A stretch of DNA of 64,000 nt from Arachis hypogaea (taxonomy: Eukaryota > Streptophyta > Magnoliopsida > Fabales > Fabaceae). Numbering within the stretch: the first letter of the stretch is position 1; each line of letters begins with the position of its first letter. Under the pieces are notes generated by a model. It searched no databases and was not told the origin of the DNA. It saw only the letters and a program-made list of their open reading frames with translations. This document shows, one piece after another, positions 14,211 through 27,287 of this stretch. The translations under genes were made by a program, and so were the position numbers. The stretch covers positions 147,318,699 to 147,382,698 of the forward strand of contig NC_092050.1 of NCBI RefSeq assembly GCF_003086295.3, in the 5' to 3' direction.

Positions 14211-15394
14211 GGCTGTGTTTGGTTTATGTCTTAAAATTATAAAGATATAAACACAAATATATAAGAGTACATAGATATAAAAAGTCATTAATTTTATATT
14301 CTGTTTAATAATTAAGACATGGATAGAATAGAACACACCATTTACAATTTTATTAAAAAGTCAATTTTATCTTATTTATTCTAGTATCACCATCACCATT
14401 TCTGCTTTTTCATACTCCTTCAAAATCATCACAATTTACTATGGCATCATCATCTTCAAAACCAACACAGATCTTTTTTAATTTTTGGTAATTCTTCATC
14501 CAAAATAAAATCAACCTTATAAGCATAAAAAATTTATCCAAAATTGCTAAAAATTAGCATAACAAACACAAATCTCTATCAATTCAAATACAGAATAATT
14601 TATCACCTCATCCATGGCAAAAAACACCACAAATAAAATTTAATCCGAAATTTAATATTTATAAAATAAACAAAAATGCTTCAATAACATTCTAATCGAA
14701 TAATACAAACATTCAAATATTTTATTAAAAAAATTTTAAAACAAATACAAATTGAATCTAAAGTAGAATAAGGCAACAAAGTAAATGAAAAAAAAAAGAA
14801 AGAAGTGGAGAAGAATGAAAAGAAGATGAAAATGAGGAAAGATGGAAGAACATGACAAAAAAAATAAAGAAGTGAAGAAGAACGAAAAGAATATAAAAAT
14901 GAGGAAAGATGGAAGAAGGACAGGACCGACGAGAAAATATCATATCTGTAACGAGATTTGTGGTTGCTTCTGCTGTAGATCTGCAGTTAAAGAGAATAAG
15001 AACAAAATGCGAATGGGGGAGAGCAGCTTCGTTGTTACGACAGTCGTTGTTGATGCTGATCGAAGGGTGAGGCAGAGAGACTTTCTTATTTGCTGAGACG
15101 CTACCTGCAAAGAGAAGACAGAAGACAAACAGCGCCGCCAAAGAGAGGATGGAAGCGACGCCATTGAAACCCAAATCGGGCAACAACAATGGAGGCTGAG
15201 AGAGGAAACGAAGAATGGTTGAAGAAAAAAAAATTAGGTTGAAGGGATAAAATGGTAAAAATTTTCCGTGTCTCAACTTAAAAATGAGTATCTCAGCTAA
15301 TTGGAAAGACACAAAATACATGTTTTTTGTGGGTATCTCTGTGTCACCGTGTCTCTCTTAGTTTGTGTTTCACAGACATCAACCAAACGGTGCC
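14211..15394. mobile_element. PIF/Harbinger-like non-autonomous DNA transposon
   Basis: Termini are imperfect inverted repeats, GGCTGTGTTTGGTTTATGTC on the left matching the complement of the right end (GGCACCGTTTGGTTGATGTC). Both sides are flanked by TAA (14208-14210 and 15395-15397), the target duplication typical of PIF/Harbinger. The interior is AT-rich. A 187-residue open frame at 14758-15321 (-) is low in complexity and has no recognisable domain, and no transposase was found. The size (1.18 kb) suits a non-autonomous member. Confidence 0.7.
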
Positions 15395-15866
15395 TAAGAG
15401 GCTCCTTTTTCTGTCTTGACTCTCTAAAGAAGGGGGAAGGAAAAGAAAAAATTACTCCGAACAAAAAAAAAGATTTAGGCTATTTTATATTCTAAAAATA
15501 TATTTGGCTAAAGAATTTTAATATGGAATAAAGATGTATATTTTTGCTGGAAATGGAGGTTTTGGTGTATATACAGGTGGGTAAATGTTGCAGAGGTGCA
15601 GGCACAACACGCAAGTAACGTGCTGATTCAGCACGCACCCAACGTGTTGGACACTTGTCTAAATCAAACGCAACATGCACCATCTGTGTTTGACATGTGG
15701 CAGCTTGGCAAGCAACACGCATGCTGCGTGTTGTACACGTGGCAGATGCTGGTTGGATGGCGTTGCAATACGTAACCTGCAAGGTGAGTCTTCTGCCTAT
15801 AAAAATCGAAACTCGTAATTATTTTACTTCATTGTGAGAGAGGTTTTTTCCTCCAGGATTGGTGTG

Positions 15867-17290
15867 ATGGAAGGCACTGCAAATATAGTGGTTTACTACA
15901 ACGGTGAGGTCATACGAAATACATATGAGGGATGAATTTTGCGTATGAGAATACATTTTCATCTGTGGTTCTGGGCACTATAACGTTCGCAGAACTACAG
16001 TACGGGCTCTGTCAAAGCATAGAGACTGATATTTTAAAGAAGGTGACCAACATTCTCTATAGGAGTCCGGTTGTCGTATTTGGCAGCCTGATATAGTTTG
16101 AGATTATGCCAATCGTCGATGAATCATGTATTCAGCAGATATTTCATATTCACCAGCAAACTTATAGGTGCAACACCTGAGGATTGAGTTATATGTTGAG
16201 TTTGAGCATATAGTTGCGGATGAGGTTCAACATGACACAGATGTGCAAGATGACAAGATGAAGCGTACTTGGAAATGAATAATGATAGCGATGAGGAGTT
16301 TGAAGCTACGTACGAAGCTGGTAATGAGGACGACAATGGCAATGGGCGAGGTGAGGCAATGGCGGAAACTTTAGTAGTTCTAGCCGCAGTTAGTCAACCA
16401 ATAGATGTTCCACCTTTTATGCGTAACTTAGATCTTGACGACATGCATGCACCGGAATTTCCCGAATATGCAAACATAGATACGTGAGGAGTGAATAGTA
16501 TGTTTACTTGATTTGGTTTTAACGGATCGATAAGCGACAAATTTGTTTTCTTATAGGTGTTGCTGATCCTGAGGATAGGGAGTTTAGAATCGGAATGCAA
16601 TACGGTTCAAGAAAAGCAGTCATTGTGGCAATTCGGAGTTACACTATCTCCAGAGGAGTCGATTACGTTGTTTATGAATCCGAGCCACAGACGTTCTATG
16701 CAAAGTGCAAGACTGATGGACGTGGGTGCAACTGGCTTATCCTGAGCCAACTCGATACAGAAGAAAGCCTGTTGGGAGATTTGGAGATACAACGGGAGGC
16801 ACACGTGTTCCATGGGAATGATCTCACAGGATCACTCCAAGTTAGACTCAGACATGATTGCTGAGGCTATGATGCCATTGGTTGAATCCGACCCATCCAT
16901 AAAGATCAAATCTATAATTGCGGAAGTCCAGACAAGATTCAACTACACTATTAGTTACCGAAAAGCTTGGTTGGCAAAGCAGAATTCGATAGCCAAGGTT
17001 TTCGGTGGGTGAGAAGAATCTTACCAAACTTTGTCGTTGTGGTTCTTGGCAATAGTTCAAAAGATGACTGGTTCACAAGTTCAAATAGAAACATGACCCT
17101 TTGTATAACGGGAGTCAAGAGGTGGACGATGTTAGGATACTTCATCAGGTATTCTGGAGCTTCAATTCATGCATAAGAGCTTTCAAATATCGATGGTTCA
17201 ATACTTCTTCACGTGGGCATATGCTGTCGACTTATCCGCGAAGAGGGTGGTACGCAGCAGACAGAAGATGTGACGCCGAACATAGCACTT
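15867..17290 (+). pseudogene. MURA/MuDR-like transposase remnant
   Basis: The start at 15867 opens MEGTANIVVYYNGEVI, a common beginning of plant Mutator-like transposases, but a stop follows within about 25 codons and several frame changes come after it. An acidic segment (16269-16487) precedes a probable small intron (about 16490-16557). Then comes the MuDR N-terminal DNA-binding region (FRIGMQYGSRKAV, CKTDGRGCNWLI) at about 16580-16760, followed by DSDMIAEAMMPLVESDPSIK and SYRKAWLAKQNSIAKVFGG up to about 17010. The DDE catalytic core is essentially gone: only a fragment reading CIRAFKYRW remains near 17190. A TATA-like CTATAAAAA lies near 15797. It is clearly non-functional. Confidence 0.75.
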
Positions 17291-17389
17291 AACAGACTCC
17301 CATGTATCTAAAGACTATGTGTCTCTAATATGGCGAACCCATAAAAGCTTTATATAGCTTTTGGATGAACTGCTCACAACGGGTTCACT

Positions 17390-17645
17390 GTCGAATATCG
17401 CGAGGCACTGGGTGACCAAGAAGTCGTGACTGCTATCGGTCTAACCGGTCACAACCTCTCCATCAATAGGTACGCCGAATATGCGTAACATGTCCTCCAA
17501 TGTCTCTGGTCATCACCTTTTCACAAGAGCAGATAGCATCGCGGAATGGCCTCTGATCACTCCAACTCTCGAGAGCTGGTAGAATCCGGTGGTTCGTAAG
17601 GCTTGGTCAACCGCCGGATGCCACGTCTCTGGTTGGTCAAACTTA
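17390..17645 (-). pseudogene. Plant mobile domain (PMD) gene fragment
   Basis: Reading from 17641 downward gives FDQPETWHPAVDQALRTTGF, then QLSRVGVIRGHSAMLSALV, and after two stops PETLEDMLRIFGVPIDGEVV followed by HDFLVTQCLAIF. This is the layout of the PMD found in MAIN/MAIL-type proteins and in plant transposons. The stops and the short length make it a pseudogene. It lies tail-to-tail with the transposase remnant inside the same Mutator-like element, so it was probably cargo of that element. Confidence 0.65.
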
Positions 17646-18026
17646 CGGGGCAGAAGATTCCTATTAGCCTAGTAAATTTTAACCACAAAAGAAATTAATT
17701 TAATAAATAGCAAAAAGAATAAATTAATAACAGAAAATAAAATAAATAATAATTACAAAAATTCAAATTTCTTATCATTCATATTCATATTTTTTATTAA
17801 TTTTATTAATAAAATTATTTAGAAAAAATTATTCAAATAAATAATGACAAACTACTAAACCAATGCTAACCAAATAAATACTAACAAATTAACCAAAAAT
17901 AATAAACTTACATAGTTAGGATGTCCAAATAGTTGATGATATGATCTTCTGCAGACGTATAATTGTGTACCATTTTAGATGTTCTAATCTTACTCTCAAC
18001 TCTAAAACTAACTAATCACCCCTAAC

Positions 18027-18199
18027 TAGGGGCAGAGTTAGATGAAATATTAGAGGGGGCCAAAAATATTTACATAATAAAATAAGACTAGAATAAAATT
18101 TTAATGGAGGTTAAATTAAAATTTATATATAATTTACATGTAAAAAATTAAAATTAGGGGGTCATTGCCCCCTTTTGCTACTATGTGGCTCTGCCCCTG
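18027..18199. mobile_element. Small hAT-type MITE
   Basis: A 173-bp element with imperfect terminal inverted repeats (TAGGGGCAGAG on the left; the complement of the right end is CAGGGGCAGAG). It is flanked by an 8-bp duplication CCCCTAAC at 18019-18026 and 18200-18207, the size made by hAT transposases. The interior is AT-rich with GGGGG/CCCCC subterminal blocks and has no coding capacity. It is nested inside the Mutator-like element. Confidence 0.8.
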
Positions 18200-19151
18200 C
18201 CCCTAACACAATAAATAAAACAAAATAAAAAAAAAAAAACCGTTGCTGCTGATGACTATGGCTTCATGAGATGAGAGTGTATGGTGATAGCGAATGGGGG
18301 AACGAAAATGATATGAAGCCAAGCCTCACTCTTCCTCCGTTTTTATACACCGAAACCAAACTAAACTATAAATGACACCTGTTCCCAGAGCAAGGCTTGC
18401 CTCTTGCATGGAGACAGTAGTCAACACATTACTTGCATGTTGCCGCATGGCCGACACGTGGCAAAAGGAGGTTACCACGCACCCTACATGTTGTTTGGAT
18501 GGAGACACATGGCTTTCACGAATCTCTGCAACAGGTAAATGCATGTTGCTCTGCAGCTGCTACGTGACGAATCTCTGTTGGAAATCTCTGATAAAGTTGC
18601 TTTGAAAATTTGCGCAGAATCTCTGCTATGTTAACACGGAACCTGCGTGTTGCCTGGAAACACGACACGTGGCAAATCTCTGTTGAAAATCTCTGATAAA
18701 GCTGTTTTCATTTTACGAAAAGCTAACACAGAATCTATGTGTTGAGCAGTATTTTTGATACCTCCACATCTCTGTAAAATACCCTAAACACCAATATTTA
18801 ACTAAAACACCACTTTCTATTCCATATATAAAATAATTTTTAAATATATTTTAAAAATATAATAAAAAACTTAATTTTCAATATACTAAAATATAAATTT
18901 TCTTTTTAATAATATTTAGTAAAATATTTTTTGTAATTTTCTTAAAATGTTAATAAGAGCCAAATTTTATCCATAACATTTTATAACAATTTTTGGTCCC
19001 ACTATTGATATAGTAAATATTTAATATTGTTAATGTGCGTAAAGTATAAATATTATTAATTAAATAATATCTTTCTTAATATGTATATATATTTCAATGT
19101 TATAATTTTAAAGATAGAAAATATTAACCATATTTATATTAAAATGTGTTT

Positions 19152-19973
19152 TGTCGATTTTTAACAAATCAATGGTGGTTCGATTCTAATGGTCTGGGAG
19201 TGAAACTTACTCCTCTTTTGCAGGTACTAGTTTTTCTATAAGTGTATCAAAGGTTCTCGAATCAGACGAGCATAAAAAGGGAAATGAGTTCAAAAGGTGC
19301 AAAAGACCGAAAGAGTGTAAAATAAAGATTTTGAAAAGTAAAACTGACTGAAATCAAAATAGTTTGCATTGAATTTTAAATCAAGCAATTAAAATGCCTC
19401 CGACTGGATCAAAGAATTTTTTGACATGAAAAGTAAAGGTATTGAAATGTAAAATTGACAATGAAATTAAAATATGCTCTGAAAATAAATTAAACGGGAA
19501 AAGAAAAAGTTTACAGAAATTGTAAAATTGAAAAGTAAAGACAATGGAAGGAACCCTATAGAAATCAAACTCGAATGCAGACTCAAAAATTCGCTGGGGA
19601 TGTGAGTGTGCTTGAGTGTATTTCTGGAGAAAAGTTCCAACTCATGTGCCGTACTGCTTCCTGTTATTTATAGCCCTCTTTCCATAACTGATCATTAAAG
19701 AATTTGTGCCCCTTTGCGTGCGCAGATTAAGGTAACCGTTCCCACTCTTTTGCCCAAGAGCGTTACCAAAAAATCCTTAATTCAAAGAAGGCCTTCGATC
19801 CCCTCCATTCGTGTAACTGCTCGATTTACCAAAGTATCGAAATCGAATCTGTGCCAAATAATTTCCACTTAATACTTGCACGTGTATCTCATTTAGTCCC
19901 TGCTTCCATCTCGACACTTTACCAACTTTTTCGAATCGGCTTAATCTTTCGAAAATAATTATTTCGATTAAGA
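19152..19973 (-). repeat. 3' LTR of Ty3 element 1
   Basis: An 822-bp direct repeat of the copy at 30630-32203, sharing for example GTTCTCGAATCAGACGAGCA. It begins TGTCGATTTTTAAC on the + strand; its other end reads ATTAAGA where the partner has CTAACA, so a terminal CA has mutated. Just inside, at 19974-19988, lies AATTGCCCCCTAGG, whose complement is a purine-rich run suitable as the polypurine tract of a minus-strand element. Confidence 0.85.
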
Positions 19974-20344
19974 AATTGCCCCCTAGGATTAATGTGTTTG
20001 CTTTCGAAGCCACTCCTTGGAAGATGAAACACTTAATCCTAATCCAGTCTTCAATTACTTGAACCAGTCATAATTGCCATTTACCTTTTCCATCAATTCT
20101 GACCCGTTTGACACGTCTCCCACGATTCACAGTCTCTCTCTCCACCACTTCGCCTTCTTCGCAAAGTCACCTCCTTTCTCTTTGAATTCTTTCTGCAATA
20201 ACGGTTAAGCAAGAAAAACCCCCTTTAAATTCAAACCTCTCATCTTTGCTTAACTTTCTCGAATTCTTATTCTCTCCACATCTCTTGCATTTCTCTTTCT
20301 TGTGTAGCCTCTATTTTCCATTCTTTGTTTTTCTTTGCTCATCA

Positions 20345-23300
20345 ATGGCTGCTTCTTCATCTCACGTCGCTACTCAAGACAAAGGTAAACGTCCTATGAT
20401 GCAACTACCAGCTCCTCCGGCCTTACACGTACTGAACCAGGTCAATGATGAAGTCATTGATAACCCACAATTCCAAATCGATGATCCCAGAATTCTTATC
20501 CCTTTCATTGTAGGTGATGACACCCATTGTTTTATTGGTCCCATTGAAAGTTTAGAAAGGGCGAACAAGCGACTCCCTTACTTCCCCAATGCTCAAGGGG
20601 AAGACTTGTTGATTAATCAGGACCTTGACATCTCCTTTTTTACCAATAAAAAATTCTTCATGAATAACCCTAAAATCGCCCCTCGTGGAACTGACTTTTT
20701 GGCCTGGCATGAGCGTCTTGCACCAGTGAAGAACGCTGCCTGGGGGGCTCTTGGGATTCAAGATCTTCTATGACTTTCTCACTTTACTCCTTTAACACAT
20801 CCTTAGATGATTGGGGCCATAACTCATTTCTAGAACAGGACTACCAACAATTTTTACCTTCCTTGTGGGATAATTGGTATGTCACTCCTCGATGTAGCTG
20901 CCATCACAGGGCTCCCAATTAGCCCTCCGGATCTTACTTCTGATATGCAACCTAAGCGACAGTACATCATTGCTTCTATGACTTCCTACAGTGACTTCAT
21001 TGCTCACCATATGAGCGCAGAGAATGACCATGTTACAGATGATGAACATGTGACCTTTTTATTTTATTGGTTAAACGCAATAATCTTTTACTCTCGAAGT
21101 GTTTAAATGCAGAAGCTTTTCCTCCCACTTGCTGCCCTCCTTTATGAAGGGAACAACTTCAATTTGGCTAAGTTACTTCTAGGGCATATTTTCGAAGAGT
21201 TTGGCCAGTTTATCAACTGTCTTCGAAACAATTACTTGATTAGTACGGGAGGTCCTCTTTGGCTTCTCCAACTCTGGCTAAATGCCATTTTCAAAAAATA
21301 TATGATAAAGCCTGGAGGTGGTGTTTCAGACAAACAGCATATCGAAGGCTTTCGACTGGCTAATTTCAAACAAAATTTTCTAGAAGCTCAATCGGATGAA
21401 GATCGATTTTGGGCTGTTTTTTTCCCTTTTCTACTCTTGTAAAAATTTCCATAACAAGGACCTCAATTTCACCCTTTTTCTGCGTCGAAATTGTGGTCCT
21501 TCCTGGCTCGAACGTCTCCTCTTCCCTAATGACACCGAAGAGAGCGAACTTGCCAACAGGAGTTGGGCAAGCCTACTAGCTGTGCAAGTGATCCCAACAG
21601 GGCTACCTCAACACAAAAAGGAACGTTTCAAAGCCACTCTGTATGCTCCTCACTATACAGCCAGACAACTCGGCTTCTCCCTAGCTATCCCAACTCTACT
21701 CCCCAAGAACAGCAAGCCCTTTTGCCATGTCACTTTAACTTCGAAGAAAGAGCTTGATGTTTGTCTCTTGAAGAATCAACAACAAAGAGAGGGCTATAAT
21801 CATCTTGTTTATGATCGTAGCTCATTCATTACAAAATCTTGCTTTGATTGGTGGGCTACTTATTATTCTAAGTACAGTCGTACCTTAGAAGAAATTAAGA
21901 GTTCTGTTATCCGAGCGGTTCCTACTGTTGAGGGCTCTCCCAAGAGGCCTCTGAAAAGGAAAGCAGAAGCCACAGCTTCTTCACGACAACCACCAAAGAA
22001 AGGTCGACGGACTCCTTCGAATACTTCCAGAAGGGTAACTATACTTTATTTATATATATATACATTTTAACCAAAATTCTTCGAAAACCACATTTGCTTG
22101 CAATCCTCTTAATTTCAATCTTTCTTTAGTTACATTTGCAACCATCAAGCGAGAGCGCTTCTGATGATAGTGAACCATCCATCCAAAATATCCTTGCTGC
22201 ATCCTCGAAGTCGGATGATGCGATTGATTTGGATTCGGGCTCTCAGTTGATTCGAAGACAAAGACCCGTTCCGGTAACATTATATTGCCTTTGAATATAT
22301 TAATTTAATCAGAGTAAACCTCGACTGATGTATGTTGTATTTCAGCCTGTCACTGCTGCTCAATCGATCACTTCATCTCTTGCGCCTGACCAACCATTTC
22401 AACAACATCAACAAGATTTAGGGCAGCAAGCATCTCATTCATCAATTCAAGCTATTGCCTCTGCTGAACCTCTCCAGGTAGCTCCTCTAATTTTAATTGA
22501 GACCCAAATAGTTGATTTAACAGAATAACATGCTCACCATTCTCCAACACAAATTTTAAATATCGAACATTCTTCTCCACCAAACCAAGTTGAAACCTCT
22601 ACCGGATTCCAGGTGGCTCCTGATTCTGACTCTCCTTCTCGAGTCTCTGAAACTATTGCTCATGATTCAAATTCTCCATCCTGAGTTCTGGAAACCATCC
22701 CTTCACCACAAAGAATTTCTAGTCCACCCAAGGATGCTGAACTTCCAACTCCTCCTGATTTAGGATCTGGAGATCTGGGTATAGTCTCTGAATCCACAGA
22801 TGCTGACCTGATTACACTAGTTACCATCCTGAATCAAGTTGTTCAGGAGGATAAGGTGCCCATTTCTACCACTGCACTTACAGGTCCTTCTACATCCAAT
22901 TTCCCGCCTGAGCCAAGTATTGATGCTCGAGAACAACTTTTGGCCCTTCTCAAGCTTCTGGATCATCCACCCACTGAATGGACAAATAATGCAGCCTTGA
23001 ACTCAATTCTGTTTGATGTCCTAAGTTCATCTCTTGAACTTCAGGTTCCATCCCAACACTCTTCTATAATCAACCAATTCATAAAGGTTGCTAACAGGTG
23101 TGTATCTGCCTAATATAAGCTACAAGAGGTCAAAGATAAAGTAGCTAAAATTTGGTCTGAATCATATAGCTACACTACAGCTCTCCAGCCCACAAAAGCT
23201 TCCCGTGAAGAATTTGACTTAAGAATCTCTCAAGCCTTTTCTGCTCAAGCTTATTATGATAAGGAAGAAAGAGAACTTGAAATGGAATTGGCTCGAATCA

Positions 23301-23556
23301 ATGAGAAACTTGCCAAAATTTGAAAGAGGGAGGCCGATATAGCAACACCTCTAGCCACTATCCAACACAAGAACCAAAAGCTTGTGCAAGAAATCCGTTC
23401 TATTGAGGCCAAACAAGAAGAATGTGAAAGCAACTTGGCCAGGCCCAATACGAAGAATATGAGCAAATCGAAGCACTTTCAGCTCTGGATAGTGAAAGAG
23501 TTAAGTTACATTCAGACTTAGCAGAGCTTATGGCGCCTTACCTTTCTCCTCCTTAG
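20345..23556 (+). pseudogene. Antisense ORF of Ty3 element 1: PMD-like protein with C-terminal coiled coil
   Basis: Lies between pol and the 3' LTR and runs opposite to gag-pol. It starts MAASSSHVATQDKGKRP at 20345 and is open for 142 residues. A stop and frameshift near 20773 precede FYLPCGIIGMSLLDVAAITG (about 20850-20920), the PMD core pattern. Further pieces run to about 22035, where a basic segment (KRPLKRKAEA) ends. Probable introns lie near 22036-22130 and 22276-22345. The last part (23110-23556) reads as a charged coiled coil (EERELEMELARINEKLAKI) ending in a stop at 23554-23556, about 75 bp from the convergent integrase stop. Its role in the element is unknown. Confidence 0.65.
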
Positions 23557-23631
23557 GATTCAGTGCTTGTAATGATATTTTTTATATCTTTAGACTTATG
23601 CATTTCAATTTTGAGTTAACAAACAATGATA

Positions 23632-25135
23632 TTACTTTAAATACTTTCTGTTTATTGACTTGATTACAGTTCCAGATTCAATATCTTTGATTCGATATGT
23701 GTTTCCGAAATATAATCCAATCACTTGGAAACGACCTTCCCAAGTATGGGACCATTTGCCAAGAATTCTCGATTTCTTTTCCATTGAAAAAATAACTTTC
23801 AAACCCAACTCACCTATACTGAAGCATTTTTCTTTTACTTGATGGTTGTAATTTCGGGCAACATTTTCTTTTTGTCGAATTACGTTCTCAAGCGCCAACA
23901 TACGCTCCGAGTCTAACTCATTCAACTCATCAAACATTGTATTCTAATAATCATCGACTGGAAAATCGTCTTGCTTTGACATTCTTAAAGTATTAAGATT
24001 GATTTCTAATGGTAGCACTGCATCATGGCCATACACTAATTTATAAGGTGAAGTACCTATCGACCCTCTTGGTGAATTTCGATAAGCCCATAGTACTTGG
24101 CTTAAAGTTTCATGCCAAGTTCGAGGTCTACTCCCGATTTGTTTTTTTTATCAAATTAATCAAAATTTTATTTACTGCCTCAACTTGGCCATAGGCTTGT
24201 GCATAATAAGGGGTTGAAGTAACCATATTAATATTTCTCGAAGCTGCAAAATTCTTGATTCACTGACCCGTGAACATAGTCCCTTAGTCAATACACAATG
24301 TTTGAGAAATTCCAAATCGATGGATTATATGTTCCTCAATAAAATATATTATTTCATTTTACCCAGATTCTATTAAAGGAACTGCTTCGACCCACTTTGT
24401 AAAATAATCTATTGCTACCAGAATAAATTTATGATGTTTCGATGAAGGGGGATGAATCAATCCAATTAAATCCAGAGCCCAACCTCTGAACGGCCATGGC
24501 TTAATAATCGAATACAACTCAGATGCTGGGATCTGTTGTATCGACCTATGCCTTTGACATTCTTGACACGCCTTTGCGTATTCGATACAATCTTTGATCA
24601 TGGAGGCCCAATAGACATGATTTCGACATAGTACCCATTTCATTTTCATCCCAGCCTGATGAGCACCACATATGCCTTTATGGACTTCTCCTAAAATAAT
24701 GTCTTTATCATCTTGACTTAGACATCTCGAAAGGCTCCCATCGACTCCTTTCTTGTACAACTCATCAGCCATTAAGACAGAATTCATTGCTCGCAATTTT
24801 ATCTTTCTATCGACTTGAGTGCTAGGATTCTTTAAATACTCAACAATGAGTTTCCTCCAATCATCATCTTCCCAATCATCCACACATAGAACATCTCTTT
24901 CATCCACAGGCACCAATATTTGGCGGATATTTGCCAACTTTCTTAGTGTTTCTGGGCCTATCTTATACCTCGAAGCAATTTGGGCCAACTCATTAGCAAT
25001 TTCATTCTGGATCCTTGGGATATGGACCAGTGAAACTTTTCGAAAAGAAGTTAACAATTCCCAAGCCGTTGCCAAATATTTTTGCAACCTCTCATTGTTA
25101 CACTTGAACTCTTTTGATAATTGTTTTAAGACCAA
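23632..25135 (-). pseudogene. Integrase region of Ty3 element 1
   Basis: 25135-24359 is open and holds the end of RNase H and then the integrase zinc-binding HHCC module (H in EVHKGICGAH, CQECQRH) and the start of the core (WALDLIGLIHPPSSKHHKF). After a stop at about 24359 the core continues in pieces: the second Asp region (CID then GTMF) and the Glu region (QVEAVNK) are visible between 24300 and 24180. The C-terminal module at 23632-23937 reads GKWSHTWEGRFQVIGLYFGN and ends at 23632. It is inactive because of several stops. Confidence 0.8.
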
Positions 25136-26925
25136 TTATGAATCCCCTAGGATTTGGACTTTCAAAGTACCTTTCCCAATTAAAATTTCCAGGCCTAAAA
25201 TCAAAGCTTCATATTCTGCCATATTATTCGAGCAAGGATACTTTAGCTTGAACAAAAATTCTGATGGGATTCCTTCTGGTGACACAATGAGAATTCCTAC
25301 ACCATCTTTGTGCTTCGATCCATCAAAATATAACTTCCAATGATCAACTTTAACGTCGAGTACATTTGTCCCTTGGTCATTCAGATTGTTCGAGTTATCA
25401 ACTAGAAAATCAACAATAACCTGGCCTTTCACAGCTTTTGCTGAGACATACTACAAATCAAACTCTGTCAAAGCTAGCATCAATTTCCCCAAACGACCTC
25501 GTAACATTGGAAAACTCAACATGTGTTTGACAAGATCAGTTTGTGCAACAACTTTCACAGGTTTAGCTACCATGTAACACTTTAATTTTATGCACGCATT
25601 GTATAGGGATAAACACAATCTTTCTATTGGGGAATACCTTACCTGATATCAGTCGAAACTCGACTAAGGTAATAAATTGTCCATTCATGTCCATTCTCAT
25701 TATCTTGGGCTAGCATACACCCAATTGTGTTTGTAGATGCTGCAATGTACAGTTTCAAGGGCTCATGTGGGCGAACATTTGCCATTATTGGAGCCTTAGA
25801 TAAATAAGCCTTTATCGACTCGAATGCCTGTTGATGCTCATGTGTCCATTCGAATTGTGAATCATTCTTTAGTTTTACTAAAGGTGCAAATACTCGAGTT
25901 CGGCCAGAAAGGTTCGAAATAAACATTCGAAGATAATTTACTTTTCCTATGAACGATTGCACTTCTTTTTTCGATTTAGGAGAGGACAATGCTAATATTG
26001 CATCAGCCTTACTCTTATCGATTGCAATTCCTTTTTTGTGAACAACAAAACCTAAGAAGTTTCCTGCCGACACACCAAAGGCACATTTTAAAGGATTCAT
26101 TTTTAATCCCTTTTTTCGCATAGTAACAAACGTCTTTCTTAAGTGATTAATGTGTTGATTCACTGAATTTGACTTGACCATGACATCATCAATATATACC
26201 TCCATAAATCTCCCGATATACTCATGGAATATGGCATTCATTGCACGTTGGTAAGTTGCACCAGCGTTTTTCAAACCGAAAGGCATAACCACCCACTCAT
26301 AAGTGCCTAATGCCCCGGAACAACGGAAAGCAATTTTGGACACGTCATCTTCTGCAATGAAGATTTGGTTATATCCTGAATAACCGTCCATAAAACATAA
26401 AATTTTATTTTCTGCTGCGAAATCGATCAACATATCTGCTATTGGCATGAAATACTCATCCTTCGGGGTGGCATTATTTAGATCTCTAAAATCAATACAC
26501 ACCCTTAATTTTCCATTTTTCTTCATTACAAGAACAATATTCGAAACCCATTCAACATAACGTGCGGTTCGAATAAATTTAGCTTTAATCAACCGTTCTA
26601 TTTCTTCCTTAATCTTTTGATTGATTTCTAGAGCAAAACGTTGAGGAGTTTACTTCACAGGTCGAGCATTTGGTTTCAACGCTAATCGATGCTCTACAAG
26701 AAAACGATCGAAACCAGGCATCTCATGATCATCCCAAGCAAAACAATCTTTAAATTCATGTAAAAGACGAAAAAGTTCAGTTCGAAAAGAATCTGCAACA
26801 TCTTTACAGATATGAGTAATTCGAACATCATCAACAGATCCCAAATTAATTTCTTCTAAGGGATCTTGGGATTCAAACCCTTTTAAGTGATCCTCATCTT
26901 TTACTGAATATTTTTCAAAACCCAA
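25136..26925 (-). pseudogene. Reverse transcriptase and RNase H of Ty3 element 1
   Basis: The RT occupies about 26925-25639. It shows FCVDFRDLN-type start motifs (LRVCIDFRDLNNATPKDEYF), FMDGYSGYNQI, MPFGLKNAGATYQRAM and the active-site YIDDVMVKS. The first RNase H follows as AFESIKAYLSKAPI and later. The second RNase H-like segment is at 25432-25136 (YFDGSKHKDGVG). In-frame stops lie at about 26650, 25639-25450 and 25135. The RT catalytic aspartates are intact even though the frame as a whole is not. Confidence 0.85.
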
Positions 26926-27287
26926 ATATTCTAAATCATAGATGCAATCAAAAGAGAAATCAACAGATTCATTATAGAATGAACTTAATCATTTGCTGGA
27001 TTAACAACAGCTTCATTTTCGATACAATAAACTTCTGCTATTTTATCAGTAGTTTGACTAATAATATCATTTGAATTACATAATGAAGAAAAACTTAAAA
27101 CATGAATAAATTCGATTGAAGACATCGAATTCTTACTACTAAAAGAAGAAATTACGTTCCTAAATGATTCAACTTCATCAGAAGAGCTAACTCTACTGAA
27201 GGAAAGTTACTTATATAATTATTTAAAATTACCAGGTAATCCGAGACATCTTGAGCATGTTCCATCGAACAACGTCTCAAATCCATT

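Larger units (their letters stand above)
15480..18870. mobile_element. Degenerate Mutator-like element with transposase and PMD remnants
   Basis: The two ends form a long, decayed inverted repeat. The left end around 15500-15560 and the complement of 18780-18860 share AAATATATTT, ATGGAATA and TTGGTGT blocks in the same order. Inside lie a broken MURA-like transposase on + and a broken plant-mobile-domain gene on -, pointing toward each other. Both subterminal zones are rich in CAACACG/CGTGTTG and CACGTGGC motifs. I could not find a 9-bp target duplication, so the exact ends are uncertain. Confidence 0.6.

Noticed and set aside
14758..15321. A 187-residue minus-strand protein
   Set aside because: Low-complexity Phe/Ser/Leu-rich, lies wholly inside a Harbinger-like non-autonomous element, no recognisable motif.
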